45,995 bases of DNA from a virus. Within the stretch, counting starts at the first letter, position 1, and the number at the start of each line of letters is the position of its first letter. Positions 6,535 through 11,480 of the stretch are shown here, piece after piece. Where the stretch lies: positions 1 to 45,995 of the IMG/VR virus record IMGVR_UViG_3300046660_000282. One strand, given 5' to 3'. The notes under the pieces are model-generated. The model had not been told where the DNA came from, searched no databases, and saw nothing but the letters and a program-made list of their open reading frames with translations. A program made the position numbers and the translations under genes.

Positions 6535-6729
6535 TTAAAGCTCTACTGTTATCGAACGATTATGACGCGTTGCCATAAGAGCGGATTTCACAAACATGGT
6601 TTGTGCATTAATCATCACGTTACGAGTGAATTCGCGATAGGAAACGGCGCGCTTGTTGCCAATTACAGCACAGCGCAATTCCGCTCCTTTCCAAGTCTTT
6701 ACGTCTCTAAAAAACTCTCGCCTTGTCAT
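6535..6729 (-). CDS. hypothetical basic protein, 64 aa
   Basis: MTRREFFRDVKTWKGAELRCAVIGNKRAVSYREFTRNVMI..., with Arg/Lys throughout. A central strand (LRCAVIGNKRAV) leads into a helix that ends RHNRSITVEL. RBS AAGGAGCTAAGCAG. In one unit with 6374 and 6742. Nucleic-acid binding would suit the charge, but no motif is recognised. Confidence 0.65.
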   Translation of the reverse strand: MTRREFFRDVKTWKGAELRCAVIGNKRAVSYREFTRNVMINAQTMFVKSALMATRHNRSITVEL

Positions 6730-6741
6730 CTGCTTAGCTCC

Positions 6742-6951
6742 TTAAAGCCCTAACGTTGATTTGATTGCTTCATATCTATAGCAAATCCCGGCAAGGCTTG
6801 CAATAGAGAAAATCAAAGTTATAAAAATTAAGCAATAGCACATCATTATTTCGGCGTTACGTTTCGCGATGAATTCGAACGCGTCAAGATTGATTTCCTT
6901 GACAACGTTTTTCGAATTAATTTGAGAAACGTTATTGCGACGGTTTGTCAT
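6742..6951 (-). CDS. single-pass membrane protein, 69 aa
   Basis: Start at MTNRRNNVSQIN. The polar N-terminus (about 35 residues, net basic) precedes a clear membrane helix (MMCYCLIFITLIFSIASLAGICY), then a short tail. Orientation N-in is expected from the basic N-terminus. Its Shine-Dalgarno GAGGGA lies in the 3' arm of a perfect 10-bp hairpin (6960-6985), so translation may be controlled by opening of that hairpin. Confidence 0.7.
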   Translation of the reverse strand: MTNRRNNVSQINSKNVVKEINLDAFEFIAKRNAEIMMCYCLIFITLIFSIASLAGICYRYEAIKSTLGL

Positions 6952-6959
6952 GGCTTTAT

Positions 6960-6985
6960 CCCTCATAGCTTGATTGCTATGAGGG
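6960..6985 (-). promoter_or_regulatory. hairpin sequestering a Shine-Dalgarno
   Basis: Minus strand CCCTCATAGC-AATCAA-GCTATGAGGG, then ATAAAGCC-ATG. The RBS GAGGG is fully paired in the right arm. It fits an RNA thermometer, a protein-binding translational operator or a coupled-translation switch. Confidence 0.7.
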
Positions 6986-7015
6986 ATAATGTAGCGAACA
7001 ATTATGAAAGAAAGG

Positions 7016-7294
7016 TTAACGCAGTGAAGCTTTTCCCACGGCTCGTTTATAGACTTTAAGCGTCACTGCATCCTCGCCAGTCTCATATATGCCGCGCAAT
7101 TCGGCAAGCAAGGGCGCATAGTCCGTTTCCGTCGCCCGCTTGCCCTTGGATAGCCAAATGGGGCTTGCGCCGCCGTGTTGCCCTACATGAGCGTAACACG
7201 TTATATCACCGCTCTTGTTCCATTTGTCAGTAGGGAAATAAGCGGTGATTTCACCTTGGTATTTGCGAAATATTACGGGCAATGTGTCAATCAT
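7016..7294 (-). CDS. small phage protein, 92 aa (TLPVIFRKYQGEITAYFPT type)
   Basis: MIDTLPVIFRKYQGEITAYFPTDKWNKSGDITCYAHVGQHGGAS... I associate this pattern (FR...G.I.A.FP, CY.HVGQH..A) with small hypothetical proteins of alphaproteobacterial phages and prophages. Its C-terminus is helical and basic. The start overlaps the 3' end of the 7291 gene by 4 bp (ATGA). Function unknown. Confidence 0.75.
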   Translation of the reverse strand: MIDTLPVIFRKYQGEITAYFPTDKWNKSGDITCYAHVGQHGGASPIWLSKGKRATETDYAPLLAELRGIYETGEDAVTLKVYKRAVGKASLR

Positions 7295-7692
7295 TCGCCT
7301 TGCTCCTCATCTTCTCCATATGCAGACGGAATTTTCTTGCCGGTATGATCACAAGTCAATTCCGTGTCTTCATAGTTGATATCAACCGCAACCACTTTCC
7401 AGCCGTCGCGGATATCGTTAGCAACGCTATCCATAACGGTTCTAAGATTTTCCGTCACTGCGTCAAACGATAGTGCAGCGCCATCATTAGTGATGAAAAA
7501 GAGCGGATAACCGCCTAAGTCAGTGTAGCGACCGGCGCGCAGCGTGGCTTTCAAATCAGCCACGGTTTCAATCCGATTGTGACCGCGATTGTAGTTTGCA
7601 CGTAGCGGCGGATTAAGACTCCAGTTGTCTTTCCGCGTGTCATACAACGCGCCGTCACTGGAAGAAACGAAAAGATGATTTGGAAGGGACAT
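7291..7692 (-). CDS. hypothetical protein, 133 aa
   Basis: MSLPNHLFVSSSDGALYDTRKDNW... Strand-rich N-terminal half with a GGYPLFFITNDGAALSF core, a helix (SVANDIRDGWKVVAVDINYEDTEL) and an acidic tail. The C-terminal segment CDHTGKKIPSAYG resembles a one-knuckle metal site but has a single Cys. RBS AAAGGAGTTGGCGCA. Translationally coupled to the 7016 gene. Confidence 0.7.
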   Translation of the reverse strand: MSLPNHLFVSSSDGALYDTRKDNWSLNPPLRANYNRGHNRIETVADLKATLRAGRYTDLGGYPLFFITNDGAALSFDAVTENLRTVMDSVANDIRDGWKVVAVDINYEDTELTCDHTGKKIPSAYGEDEEQGE

Positions 7693-7725
7693 TGCGCCAA
7701 CTCCTTTAGGCGTTTCGATTTCCTT

Positions 7726-7754
7726 ACATTGAACCTATTAAAGATTCAAGTCAA
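7726..7754 (-). promoter_or_regulatory. promoter with TTCCTTACATT box
   Basis: Minus strand TTGACT, 17 bp, CAATGT; the box AATGTAAGGAA overlaps the -10. Drives 7016-7692. Confidence 0.6.
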
Positions 7755-7757
7755 GCG

Positions 7758-8006
7758 CTATTCTTCACTTTCTAGATAAAAATCAAACGATTTCCAGCAA
7801 GAGCCGGTCGCCTCTTTTGTATGCCGCGTCTCAGCGTAATATTCACCGCACCCGCAAGGGATATAACCATCGCTTTGATCAATCGTCAAATCGTTCGCCA
7901 TGGCCCATTTCTTGACATGAAATTCAGGATCAATTGACTCGTTTGGCGCAAGGCGGCGCAACAATTCTTGAGTCCCGCTTTGATTGTGATAGATCGAAAT
8001 GAACAT
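7758..8006 (-). CDS. hypothetical protein, 82 aa
   Basis: MFISIYHNQSGTQELLRRLAPNESIDPEFHVKKWAMAND... A short beta start, then helices. CGCGEYYAETRHTKEATGSC has three Cys and one His that could make a small metal site. RBS AAGGAGCTAAGCAG. Second gene of the unit beginning at 8287. Unknown. Confidence 0.7.
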   Translation of the reverse strand: MFISIYHNQSGTQELLRRLAPNESIDPEFHVKKWAMANDLTIDQSDGYIPCGCGEYYAETRHTKEATGSCWKSFDFYLESEE

Positions 8007-8033
8007 CTGCTTAGCTCCTTAAGCGTTAAAGAA

Positions 8034-8054
8034 TCCTGCCCTAGCAGGGCAGGA
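8034..8054. other. intercistronic hairpin (8-bp stem)
   Basis: TCCTGCCC-TAGCA-GGGCAGGA between the 8066 and 7758 genes. Minus-strand flanks (TAAGCCTTAAAATT ... TTCTTTAACGCTT) match those of the hairpins at 961 and 3918. Confidence 0.7.
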
Positions 8055-8065
8055 AATTTTAAGGC

Positions 8066-8287
8066 TTAAAAGCCACAAGCCTTTAAGAAACGTGTTTCAT
8101 CAAAGCGCGGATTAGTGCAGCGCAATTCCGCCGCGAAATGTTCTGCGACAAATCGCACGTCGTCGGCAGACATAGAACCTTTAAGGTTAAGAATGATCGA
8201 CGCGATGTTAGCAAAATGTCTATGCTCCATCGGATGTAGCGCGCCGATTGCATCTTTGCGCATTGCGGCTTTGGTGGAAAGTGTCAT
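8066..8287 (-). CDS. hypothetical helical protein, 73 aa
   Basis: MTLSTKAAMRKDAIGALHPMEHRHFANIASIILNLKGSMSADDVRFVAEHFAAELRCTNPRFDETRFLKACGF. Helix-rich, with two clear amphipathic helices (ANIASIILNLK, ADDVRFVAEHFAAELR). RBS AAAGGAGATTAGGCC. First gene after the promoter at 8327-8355. The shape is like a small DNA-mimic or adaptor protein but no family is recognised. Confidence 0.7.
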   Translation of the reverse strand: MTLSTKAAMRKDAIGALHPMEHRHFANIASIILNLKGSMSADDVRFVAEHFAAELRCTNPRFDETRFLKACGF

Positions 8288-8326
8288 GGCCTAATCTCCT
8301 TTAAGGCGTTGATTGACTGTGACCTA

Positions 8327-8355
8327 AACATATTCTTACATTCGAGTCACGTCAA
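8327..8355 (-). promoter_or_regulatory. promoter with GAATGTAAGAA box
   Basis: Minus strand TTGACG, 17 bp, TATGTT; AATGTAAGAA lies at the 3' end of the spacer. Drives 8066 and 7758. Confidence 0.7.
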
Positions 8356-8379
8356 GAGGCTTTTTGAATTTTTTATTCG

Positions 8380-8592
8380 TTACCATGTCCTGCCATGAAA
8401 ATTGCTTTGCGACGTGTCGCCTTCAATCCATTCTTCTTGTAGAGTCTTTTTCTTTGCCTCTTTCATTTCCGCTTTGAATTCGCGAATCGCCTCTTTCTTA
8501 GTATAATCGAGATAGGAGCGGCGCACTAGATAGCCGTCAACTATCTCCGATATATTCCACGCGCCACTATGTGGCGAACGTTCTACTAGCAT
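8380..8592 (-). CDS. hypothetical protein, 70 aa
   Basis: MLVERSPHSGAWNISEIVDGYLVRRSYLDYTKKEAIREFKAEMKEAKKKT... An N-terminal beta hairpin is followed by a long Lys/Glu helix; YTKKEAIREFKAEM is the pattern of proteins that fold a beta-hairpin on one helix. It starts after an AAGGAGCGGTTTAA that includes the stop of the 8593 gene. Unknown. Confidence 0.7.
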   Translation of the reverse strand: MLVERSPHSGAWNISEIVDGYLVRRSYLDYTKKEAIREFKAEMKEAKKKTLQEEWIEGDTSQSNFHGRTW

Positions 8593-8709
8593 TTAAACCG
8601 CTCCTTTGTAATAGTTCCAGCGACCGTTACGACTCTGGATTCGGTATAGGTCGGAATTCTTCAATCCGCCAAGTTTCAGCCACTCGGCTTTGCTGATTCG
8701 CTGTTTCAT
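8593..8709 (-). CDS. hypothetical basic protein, 38 aa
   Basis: MKQRISKAEWLKLGGLKNSDLYRIQSRNGRWNYYKGAV. A helix with an SKAEWLKLGG start (like HTH recognition pieces) and a short beta end. The ATG overlaps the stop of the 8706 gene (ATGA), so it is made by coupled translation. It ends 1 bp before the next start. Small enough that only its tight packing supports it. Confidence 0.65.
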   Translation of the reverse strand: MKQRISKAEWLKLGGLKNSDLYRIQSRNGRWNYYKGAV

Positions 8710-9302
8710 CCGAATCGTTCCCCATCTTCCGAAAACGTATATTCATTGATACGAATAATGTCATCAACATTTTCGTTGCTCATGAAATAGTCATAGGCGC
8801 GTTCTAGTTCGCGATAGGTCCAACGCATGAAATCGCGCAACGATGCAGCGATTTCATCACATTGTTCATTTGTGGCATAGTCGCCAGTCATGCCGTTGTA
8901 TGTGTCGATATCGGTGCAATTTTCATGCATGTAATGCCCGTTATGCTTTACCTTAGCAGTGAGGCGATAGAACGCCTTGCGCTGCGTTTCCTGCAAAGCG
9001 GCGGCAATGTTCTGCAACTTATCGCAACCGCCCGTATGTGCCGCAATGGCGGCGCTAGCGCCTTTCTTATAGGCGTAACTACCTTCAAAGCAAGCCCCAT
9101 CGCCTTGCGAAGAGAATCCGCTGAAATAGATACGATCAACCGTTATCCCAATCAATGCGCCGCACTCTTTCACGTCTTCATACGTGTATTCATACCAGTC
9201 ATCGTCAGCGCTTGCGGATTTCCACCAATTGCGCGCCGCGTCTTTCGCGGACTCGCTCAATTCGTCAAACTGGTAAACCGTTGTCTCGATTGTTTCCGGC
9301 AT
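8706..9302 (-). CDS. conserved phage/bacterial protein, FSGFSSQGDGACFEG family, 198 aa
   Basis: Start MPETIETTVYQFDELSESAK. The block VYQFDELSExAKxxARxWW, a YEDVKECGALIGITVDRIYFSGFSSQGDGACFEGSYAYKKGA core, and GHYMHE with Asp-rich ends define a family I recall being labelled antitoxin-of-toxin-antitoxin-stability-system in Rhizobiales and phages; the label is not experimental. Length is typical. First gene of the 9302-8380 unit, from the promoter at 9340-9368. No toxin partner is visible. Confidence 0.8.
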   Translation of the reverse strand: MPETIETTVYQFDELSESAKDAARNWWKSASADDDWYEYTYEDVKECGALIGITVDRIYFSGFSSQGDGACFEGSYAYKKGASAAIAAHTGGCDKLQNIAAALQETQRKAFYRLTAKVKHNGHYMHENCTDIDTYNGMTGDYATNEQCDEIAASLRDFMRWTYRELERAYDYFMSNENVDDIIRINEYTFSEDGERFG

Positions 9303-9339
9303 GGCCTTAGCTCCAATGTGAAGGCGTTTCGATACACGC

Positions 9340-9368
9340 AACATAGATGTAAGAAAATATCGTGTCAA
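9340..9368 (-). promoter_or_regulatory. promoter with TTTTCTTACATC box
   Basis: Minus strand TTGACA, 17 bp, TATGTT, with TTTTCTTACATC directly before the -10. Divergent from the plus-strand promoter at 9404. Confidence 0.8.
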
Positions 9369-9377
9369 GTGAGAATT

Positions 9378-9409
9378 TTTATAAAATTAAATTATTTTCC
9401 CTATTGACT
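9378..9409 (+). repeat. 32-bp direct repeat, copy A (also 10415-10446)
   Basis: An AT-rich 21-mer (TTTATAAAATTAAATTATTT plus one T), two variable bases and CTATTGACT recur exactly 1,037 bp downstream. The repeat carries the -35 of a plus-strand promoter in both places. Confidence 0.85.
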
Positions 9410-9432
9410 TCGATAGTGGAATCACTTAAATT
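9404..9432 (+). promoter_or_regulatory. plus-strand promoter without a long ORF downstream
   Basis: TTGACT, 17 bp, TAAATT. A transcript would run from about 9439 into the strong hairpin at 9525-9551. Confidence 0.65.
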
Positions 9433-9438
9433 AAAACT

Positions 9439-9552
9439 ACATCAAAGAGAGCGGTAGCGGTAGCGAAGCGGGAGGTGGGGAGAATGAGGGATGGAATTTT
9501 TTTAAAACGGAACAAAACGAGAATAAGCCGCCGCTACATTAGCGGCGGCTTT
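9439..9552 (+). ncRNA. candidate short transcript (copy 2 of the three-copy element)
   Basis: Lies between a plus-strand promoter and a strong terminator, antisense to nothing but the last codons of the 9556 gene. Contains GCGGTAGCGGTAGCGAAGCGG, GGATGGAA and TTTTTTTAAAACGGAACAAAAC, blocks shared with the elements at 6261 and 10516. It holds a possible 28-codon ORF at 9484 (GGAGG eight bases upstream) that reads into the terminator. Existence of the RNA is inferred. Confidence 0.45.
9525..9551. terminator. bidirectional terminator hairpin
   Basis: AAGCCGCCGCT-ACATT-AGCGGCGGCTT, an 11-bp GC-rich perfect stem just after the stop of the gene at 9556. The minus-strand continuation ATTCTCGTTTTG has a weak U-run, the plus strand TTTAGG. 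Confidence 0.75.
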
Positions 9553-9555
9553 AGG

Positions 9556-9777
9556 TTAAAGTTTAGATAATAATTTCTCTGCTATCGCCAAGGCTTGGCC
9601 GGGCGACACTTCATAATTGCCGGAAAAATCCATGCAATTATTTTTGAATATGTCAAAGATTTTTTGTTTCTTAACATATTCAAGCGCCGCGCTTTGAGTG
9701 TTAAACGAATCTTGGAATCTGTCGCCAGACATGACAATCCAAGAACCTTTTCCGTTATACTCTACTGAGTAATCCAT
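9556..9777 (-). CDS. hypothetical protein, 73 aa
   Basis: Start MDYSVEYNGKGSWIVMSGDRF; the ATG follows the stop of the 9779 gene by one base. Strands (SWIVMSGD) then helix (SAALEYVKKQKIFDIFKN) and a C-terminal helix (GQALAIAEKLLSKL). Alpha/beta small protein of unknown role; last gene before the terminator at 9525. Confidence 0.7.
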   Translation of the reverse strand: MDYSVEYNGKGSWIVMSGDRFQDSFNTQSAALEYVKKQKIFDIFKNNCMDFSGNYEVSPGQALAIAEKLLSKL

Positions 9778-9778
9778 G

Positions 9779-9997
9779 CTATTCCACCTTTGCAATCAAG
9801 CCGTCGCGCATAGTGACCTTTGCGAAAAATTCCCTGCCGCCAATTTGCGGATTGATTGCCGGTCTATGCGCCACAACAAAAGAGCCGGTCGCCTTGTATT
9901 CCTCGCCAAACATAGACGTTTCGCGATACTTGAGCGGCTTTCCAGTCGCCTCTTTAAGCTCTTTCTTGCTCTTATAACCTGTAACCAAAAGTGTCAT
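9779..9997 (-). CDS. hypothetical protein, 72 aa
   Basis: Start MTLLVTGYKSKKELKEATGKPLKY. The strand, KSKKELKEATGKPL helix, and C-terminal REFFAKVTMRDGLIAKVE form a pattern (FFAxVTMxDGxIxKV) that I recall in small hypothetical proteins of alphaproteobacterial phages. RBS AAAGGAGCTAACGAC. First gene after the promoter 10055-10083. Unknown role. Confidence 0.72.
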   Translation of the reverse strand: MTLLVTGYKSKKELKEATGKPLKYRETSMFGEEYKATGSFVVAHRPAINPQIGGREFFAKVTMRDGLIAKVE

Positions 9998-10020
9998 GTC
10001 GTTAGCTCCTTTGTTAACTA

Positions 10021-10083
10021 CGCTCAAGTTGTCTTGAGCGTTGTTTGATAAGTCACCTTAGATGTAAGGAAACGTTTCGTCAA
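10021..10083 (-). promoter_or_regulatory. promoter with TTTCCTTACATC box plus leader hairpin
   Basis: Minus strand TTGACG (10078-10083), 17 bp, TAAGGT (10055-10060), box directly before the -10. The leader forms CGCTCAA-GACAAC-TTGAGCG (10021-10040) before the RBS. Confidence 0.75.
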
Positions 10084-10092
10084 GCGGTTTAA

Positions 10093-10350
10093 TCAGTTAC
10101 TATTTGAAATTTCCAGAGCCTCCATCTCCAATTCATTATAGAGCTTGTTAAGCATGGCTTGCCGCTCATTATAAATTTGCATATCGGCATAGAGTCGCAC
10201 CATGTCGCCCAAATAATCGCGGCCATGCGGGCGCAATTCAGACATTGCCTCAATAGCCTTAAGCATGTAAGCGCGGGCGTCAAGTCTAGCTTGAACGTGA
10301 GACTCACGCGTTGCGCCATTGATATTAATGATGGGTTTCATGTAAGCCAT
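10093..10350 (-). CDS. hypothetical helical protein, 85 aa
   Basis: MAYMKPIININGATRESHVQARLDARAYMLKAIEAMSELRPHGRDYL... After a short strand and an INGxTRE turn, the protein is two helices with HGRDYLGDMVRLYADMQIYNERQAML between. I have seen the INGxS....Q.......L..A...L....PHGRDYQ pattern in several phages; function is not known. RBS AAAGGAGCAAGGCGC. Monocistronic under the 10378 promoter. Confidence 0.78.
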   Translation of the reverse strand: MAYMKPIININGATRESHVQARLDARAYMLKAIEAMSELRPHGRDYLGDMVRLYADMQIYNERQAMLNKLYNELEMEALEISNSN

Positions 10351-10377
10351 GCGCCTTGCTCCTTTGTTGATGCAGTG

Positions 10378-10406
10378 ATCTTAGATGTAAGGAAAAGGAA
10401 GGTCAA
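10378..10406 (-). promoter_or_regulatory. promoter with TTTTCCTTACATC box
   Basis: Minus strand TTGACC, 17 bp, TAAGAT; the box lies directly before the -10. Divergent from the plus-strand promoter at 10441. Confidence 0.8.
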
Positions 10407-10414
10407 CAAAAATC

Positions 10415-10446
10415 TTTATAAAATTAAATTATTTTGTCTATTGACT
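10415..10446 (+). repeat. 32-bp direct repeat, copy B
   Basis: Same AT-rich block and CTATTGACT as 9378-9409; only the two bases between them differ (GT for CC). Confidence 0.85.
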
Positions 10447-10469
10447 ACATATCAGAATCAGCATATTCT
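10441..10469 (+). promoter_or_regulatory. plus-strand promoter reading into the repeat island
   Basis: TTGACT, 17 bp, TATTCT. The transcript would cross the 10516 element, the GGAACA array and possibly the 22-codon ORF at 10892. Confidence 0.65.
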
Positions 10470-10515
10470 AAAAACAATTCAAAGACGCCGCAAAAGCCCG
10501 AAGGGCGAGGCCGAG

Positions 10516-10570
10516 GATGGGAACGGCGAACCTGCCCGCTTTTTAAAACGGAACAAAAGGGGAACAAACC
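10516..10570 (+). repeat. copy 3 of the three-copy element
   Basis: GGATGGGAACGGCGA, then TTTTTAAAACGGAACAAAAG. The first block is identical to that at 6306-6320 on the minus strand. The embedded ATG-GGA-ACG-GCG reading frame (MGTANLPAF) ends in the TTTTTAA block as at 6261. Confidence 0.75.
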
Positions 10571-10693
10571 GTGAACAGGAACAAAACGGGAACAAAGATA
10601 TAACATATAGGGAACAAAACTGTAACAAAAGGTGAACAGCGGAACAAACCGTGAACAAAACGGGAACACGGCAATGTTCACGGTTTGTTCCCC
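10549..10693 (+). repeat. array of about 12 GGAACAAA-type short repeats with a 19-bp inverted repeat
   Basis: Units such as GGAACAAAAC, GGGAACAAACC and GTGAACAAAAC follow each other every 10-12 bp, about one helical turn. GGGGAACAAACCGTGAACA at 10559-10577 recurs exactly inverted at 10675-10693 and nearly (CGGAACAAACCGTGAACA) at 10640-10657. Such phased short repeats are typical of protein-loading sites at origins or partition sites. Confidence 0.85.
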
Positions 10694-10697
10694 TTGA

Positions 10698-10739
10698 TTT
10701 TTAAAAAATTTTGAAATAATTTTAAATAAAATTGAAACG
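10698..10739. other. AT-rich stretch next to the repeat array
   Basis: Forty bases with almost only A and T between the GGAACA array and a 12-bp palindrome CTGGCGCGCCAG (10740-10751). A possible DNA-unwinding element. Confidence 0.55.
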
Positions 10740-10760
10740 CTGGCGCGCCAGAAATTGGGA

Positions 10761-10850
10761 TTTCTCGTGTCAAAAAATGGGAGTCTGTGATGAAGGAAAA
10801 ATGGGACAGCGTGATAAAAAAATTACGAGTCTGTGATGAATGAAAAAACC
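10761..10850 (+). repeat. four tandem 22-24-bp repeats (iteron-like)
   Basis: Units at 10761-10782, 10783-10806, 10807-10828 and 10829-10850. Units 2 and 4 share GTCTGTGATGAA then GAAAAA; units 1 and 3 are looser (CTCGTG-TCAAAAAATGGGA, CAGCGTGATAAAAAAA). Period and number match iterons of plasmid-type replication origins. Confidence 0.7.
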
Positions 10851-10911
10851 GGCTCTCTCGATCCTCACGTTGCGATAAGGAGGATCGCGTCATGGGAGAG
10901 ATGAGCCGGTT
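10847..10911 (+). promoter_or_regulatory. leader stem-loop covering a Shine-Dalgarno
   Basis: AACCGGCTC (10847-10855) pairs with GAGCCGGTT (10903-10911) and CGATCCTC (10859-10866) with GAGGATCG (10880-10887). The inner helix hides the AAGGAGG that serves the ATG at 10892. Confidence 0.7.
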
Positions 10912-10960
10912 CTTAGCAGCGTTTGGTAAAGAGGTTGAAACCAAACGCTGTTTCTCGTGA
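10892..10960 (+). CDS. 22-aa peptide ORF with near-ideal RBS
   Basis: MGEMSRFLAAFGKEVETKRCFS, with AAGGAGG eight bases before the ATG. The coding region also contains a second perfect hairpin, CAGCGTTTGGT/ACCAAACGCTG (10917-10950), so a ribosome translating the ORF would melt it. This is the arrangement of a leader peptide that controls a downstream structure by attenuation or coupling. No long ORF follows on the plus strand, which makes its role unclear. Confidence 0.55.
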   Translation: MGEMSRFLAAFGKEVETKRCFS

Positions 10961-11236
10961 TAGATATTAAAACTGGTGCCACGTTCTAAGTGTATGCAGA
11001 GAAAGAGGTTACAAATCCAACATAGCAGGGCTTTAACCTGCGCACCATATTGTGACTAGACTAGCTTAGGCTGGTTTTCAGAGACCATTTGGCGAGCCTC
11101 CTGATCACTTTAGCAACAACCTTGTTGTGGTAAACCACATCTTTAAAAGAGGCTACTCGTCTGCCCGCGTCTCACTGACACGGTCTAAAGATTCGCTTCG
11201 TCACGGTTACTGTGATACAGACACTAAATGATTCTG
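10961..11236. other. 276-bp structured non-coding stretch
   Basis: No ORF is credible. Local pairings include GGTGC...GCACC (10976/11040) enclosing about 70 nt with an internal GCAGG/CCTGC arm, AGGCT...AGCCT and ACAACCTTGTTGT (11117-11129). On the minus strand the 10976-11044 part has the size and an anticodon-like loop (TTTGTAA) of a tRNA, but no canonical T-loop. It could be the structured tail of a plus-strand RNA. Confidence 0.4.
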
Positions 11237-11452
11237 TCAAGCATTCATTTTCGAAACGCGTCTCACTTGGAATTCAGGATCGTTTACCGTCTCGCCACTG
11301 AGCCGAACCGCGACACGTCGCACGGTGCAATGCTCAGCGCCGGGATACTCCTTGAAGAAGTCCTGCGTTGCCTGTTTGATCTCACGGTGCGGCTTGGTTA
11401 CCCTGATTGCGCCCTTTGCGATACCGAACGCGACATATTTGTTGTAAATCAT
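11237..11452 (-). CDS. hypothetical basic protein, 71 aa
   Basis: MIYNKYVAFGIAKGAIRVTKPHREIKQATQDFFKEYPGAEHCTVRRVAVRLSGET... Strand, helix (REIKQATQDFFKEY), strands. RBS AGGGAGAACAAAAG. Net basic. Second gene after 11481-11693, ending directly at the non-coding island. Unknown. Confidence 0.7.
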   Translation of the reverse strand: MIYNKYVAFGIAKGAIRVTKPHREIKQATQDFFKEYPGAEHCTVRRVAVRLSGETVNDPEFQVRRVSKMNA

Positions 11453-11480
11453 CTTTTGTTCTCCCTTATATTAGCAAATC

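Noticed and set aside
8862-9407. Plus-strand ORF of 181 codons
   Set aside because: Antisense shadow of the FSGFSSQGDGACFEG-family gene, which has motif support.
10445-10681. Minus-strand ORF of 78 codons with FVP/CSRFVP repeats
   Set aside because: It is a translation of the GGAACA repeat array; the peptide repeats follow from DNA repeats, and there is no RBS.
10549-10693. CRISPR array
   Set aside because: Units are 8-12 bp without unique spacers of constant length, and no cas genes are present.
10678-10944. Minus-strand ORF of 88 codons
   Set aside because: Runs across the AT-rich segment, the tandem repeats and the hairpins; composition unlike neighbouring genes and no RBS.
10976-11044. 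Minus-strand tRNA-Thr(UGU)
   Set aside because: The anticodon-like loop TTTGTAA and size fit, but the anticodon stem and the T-loop do not.
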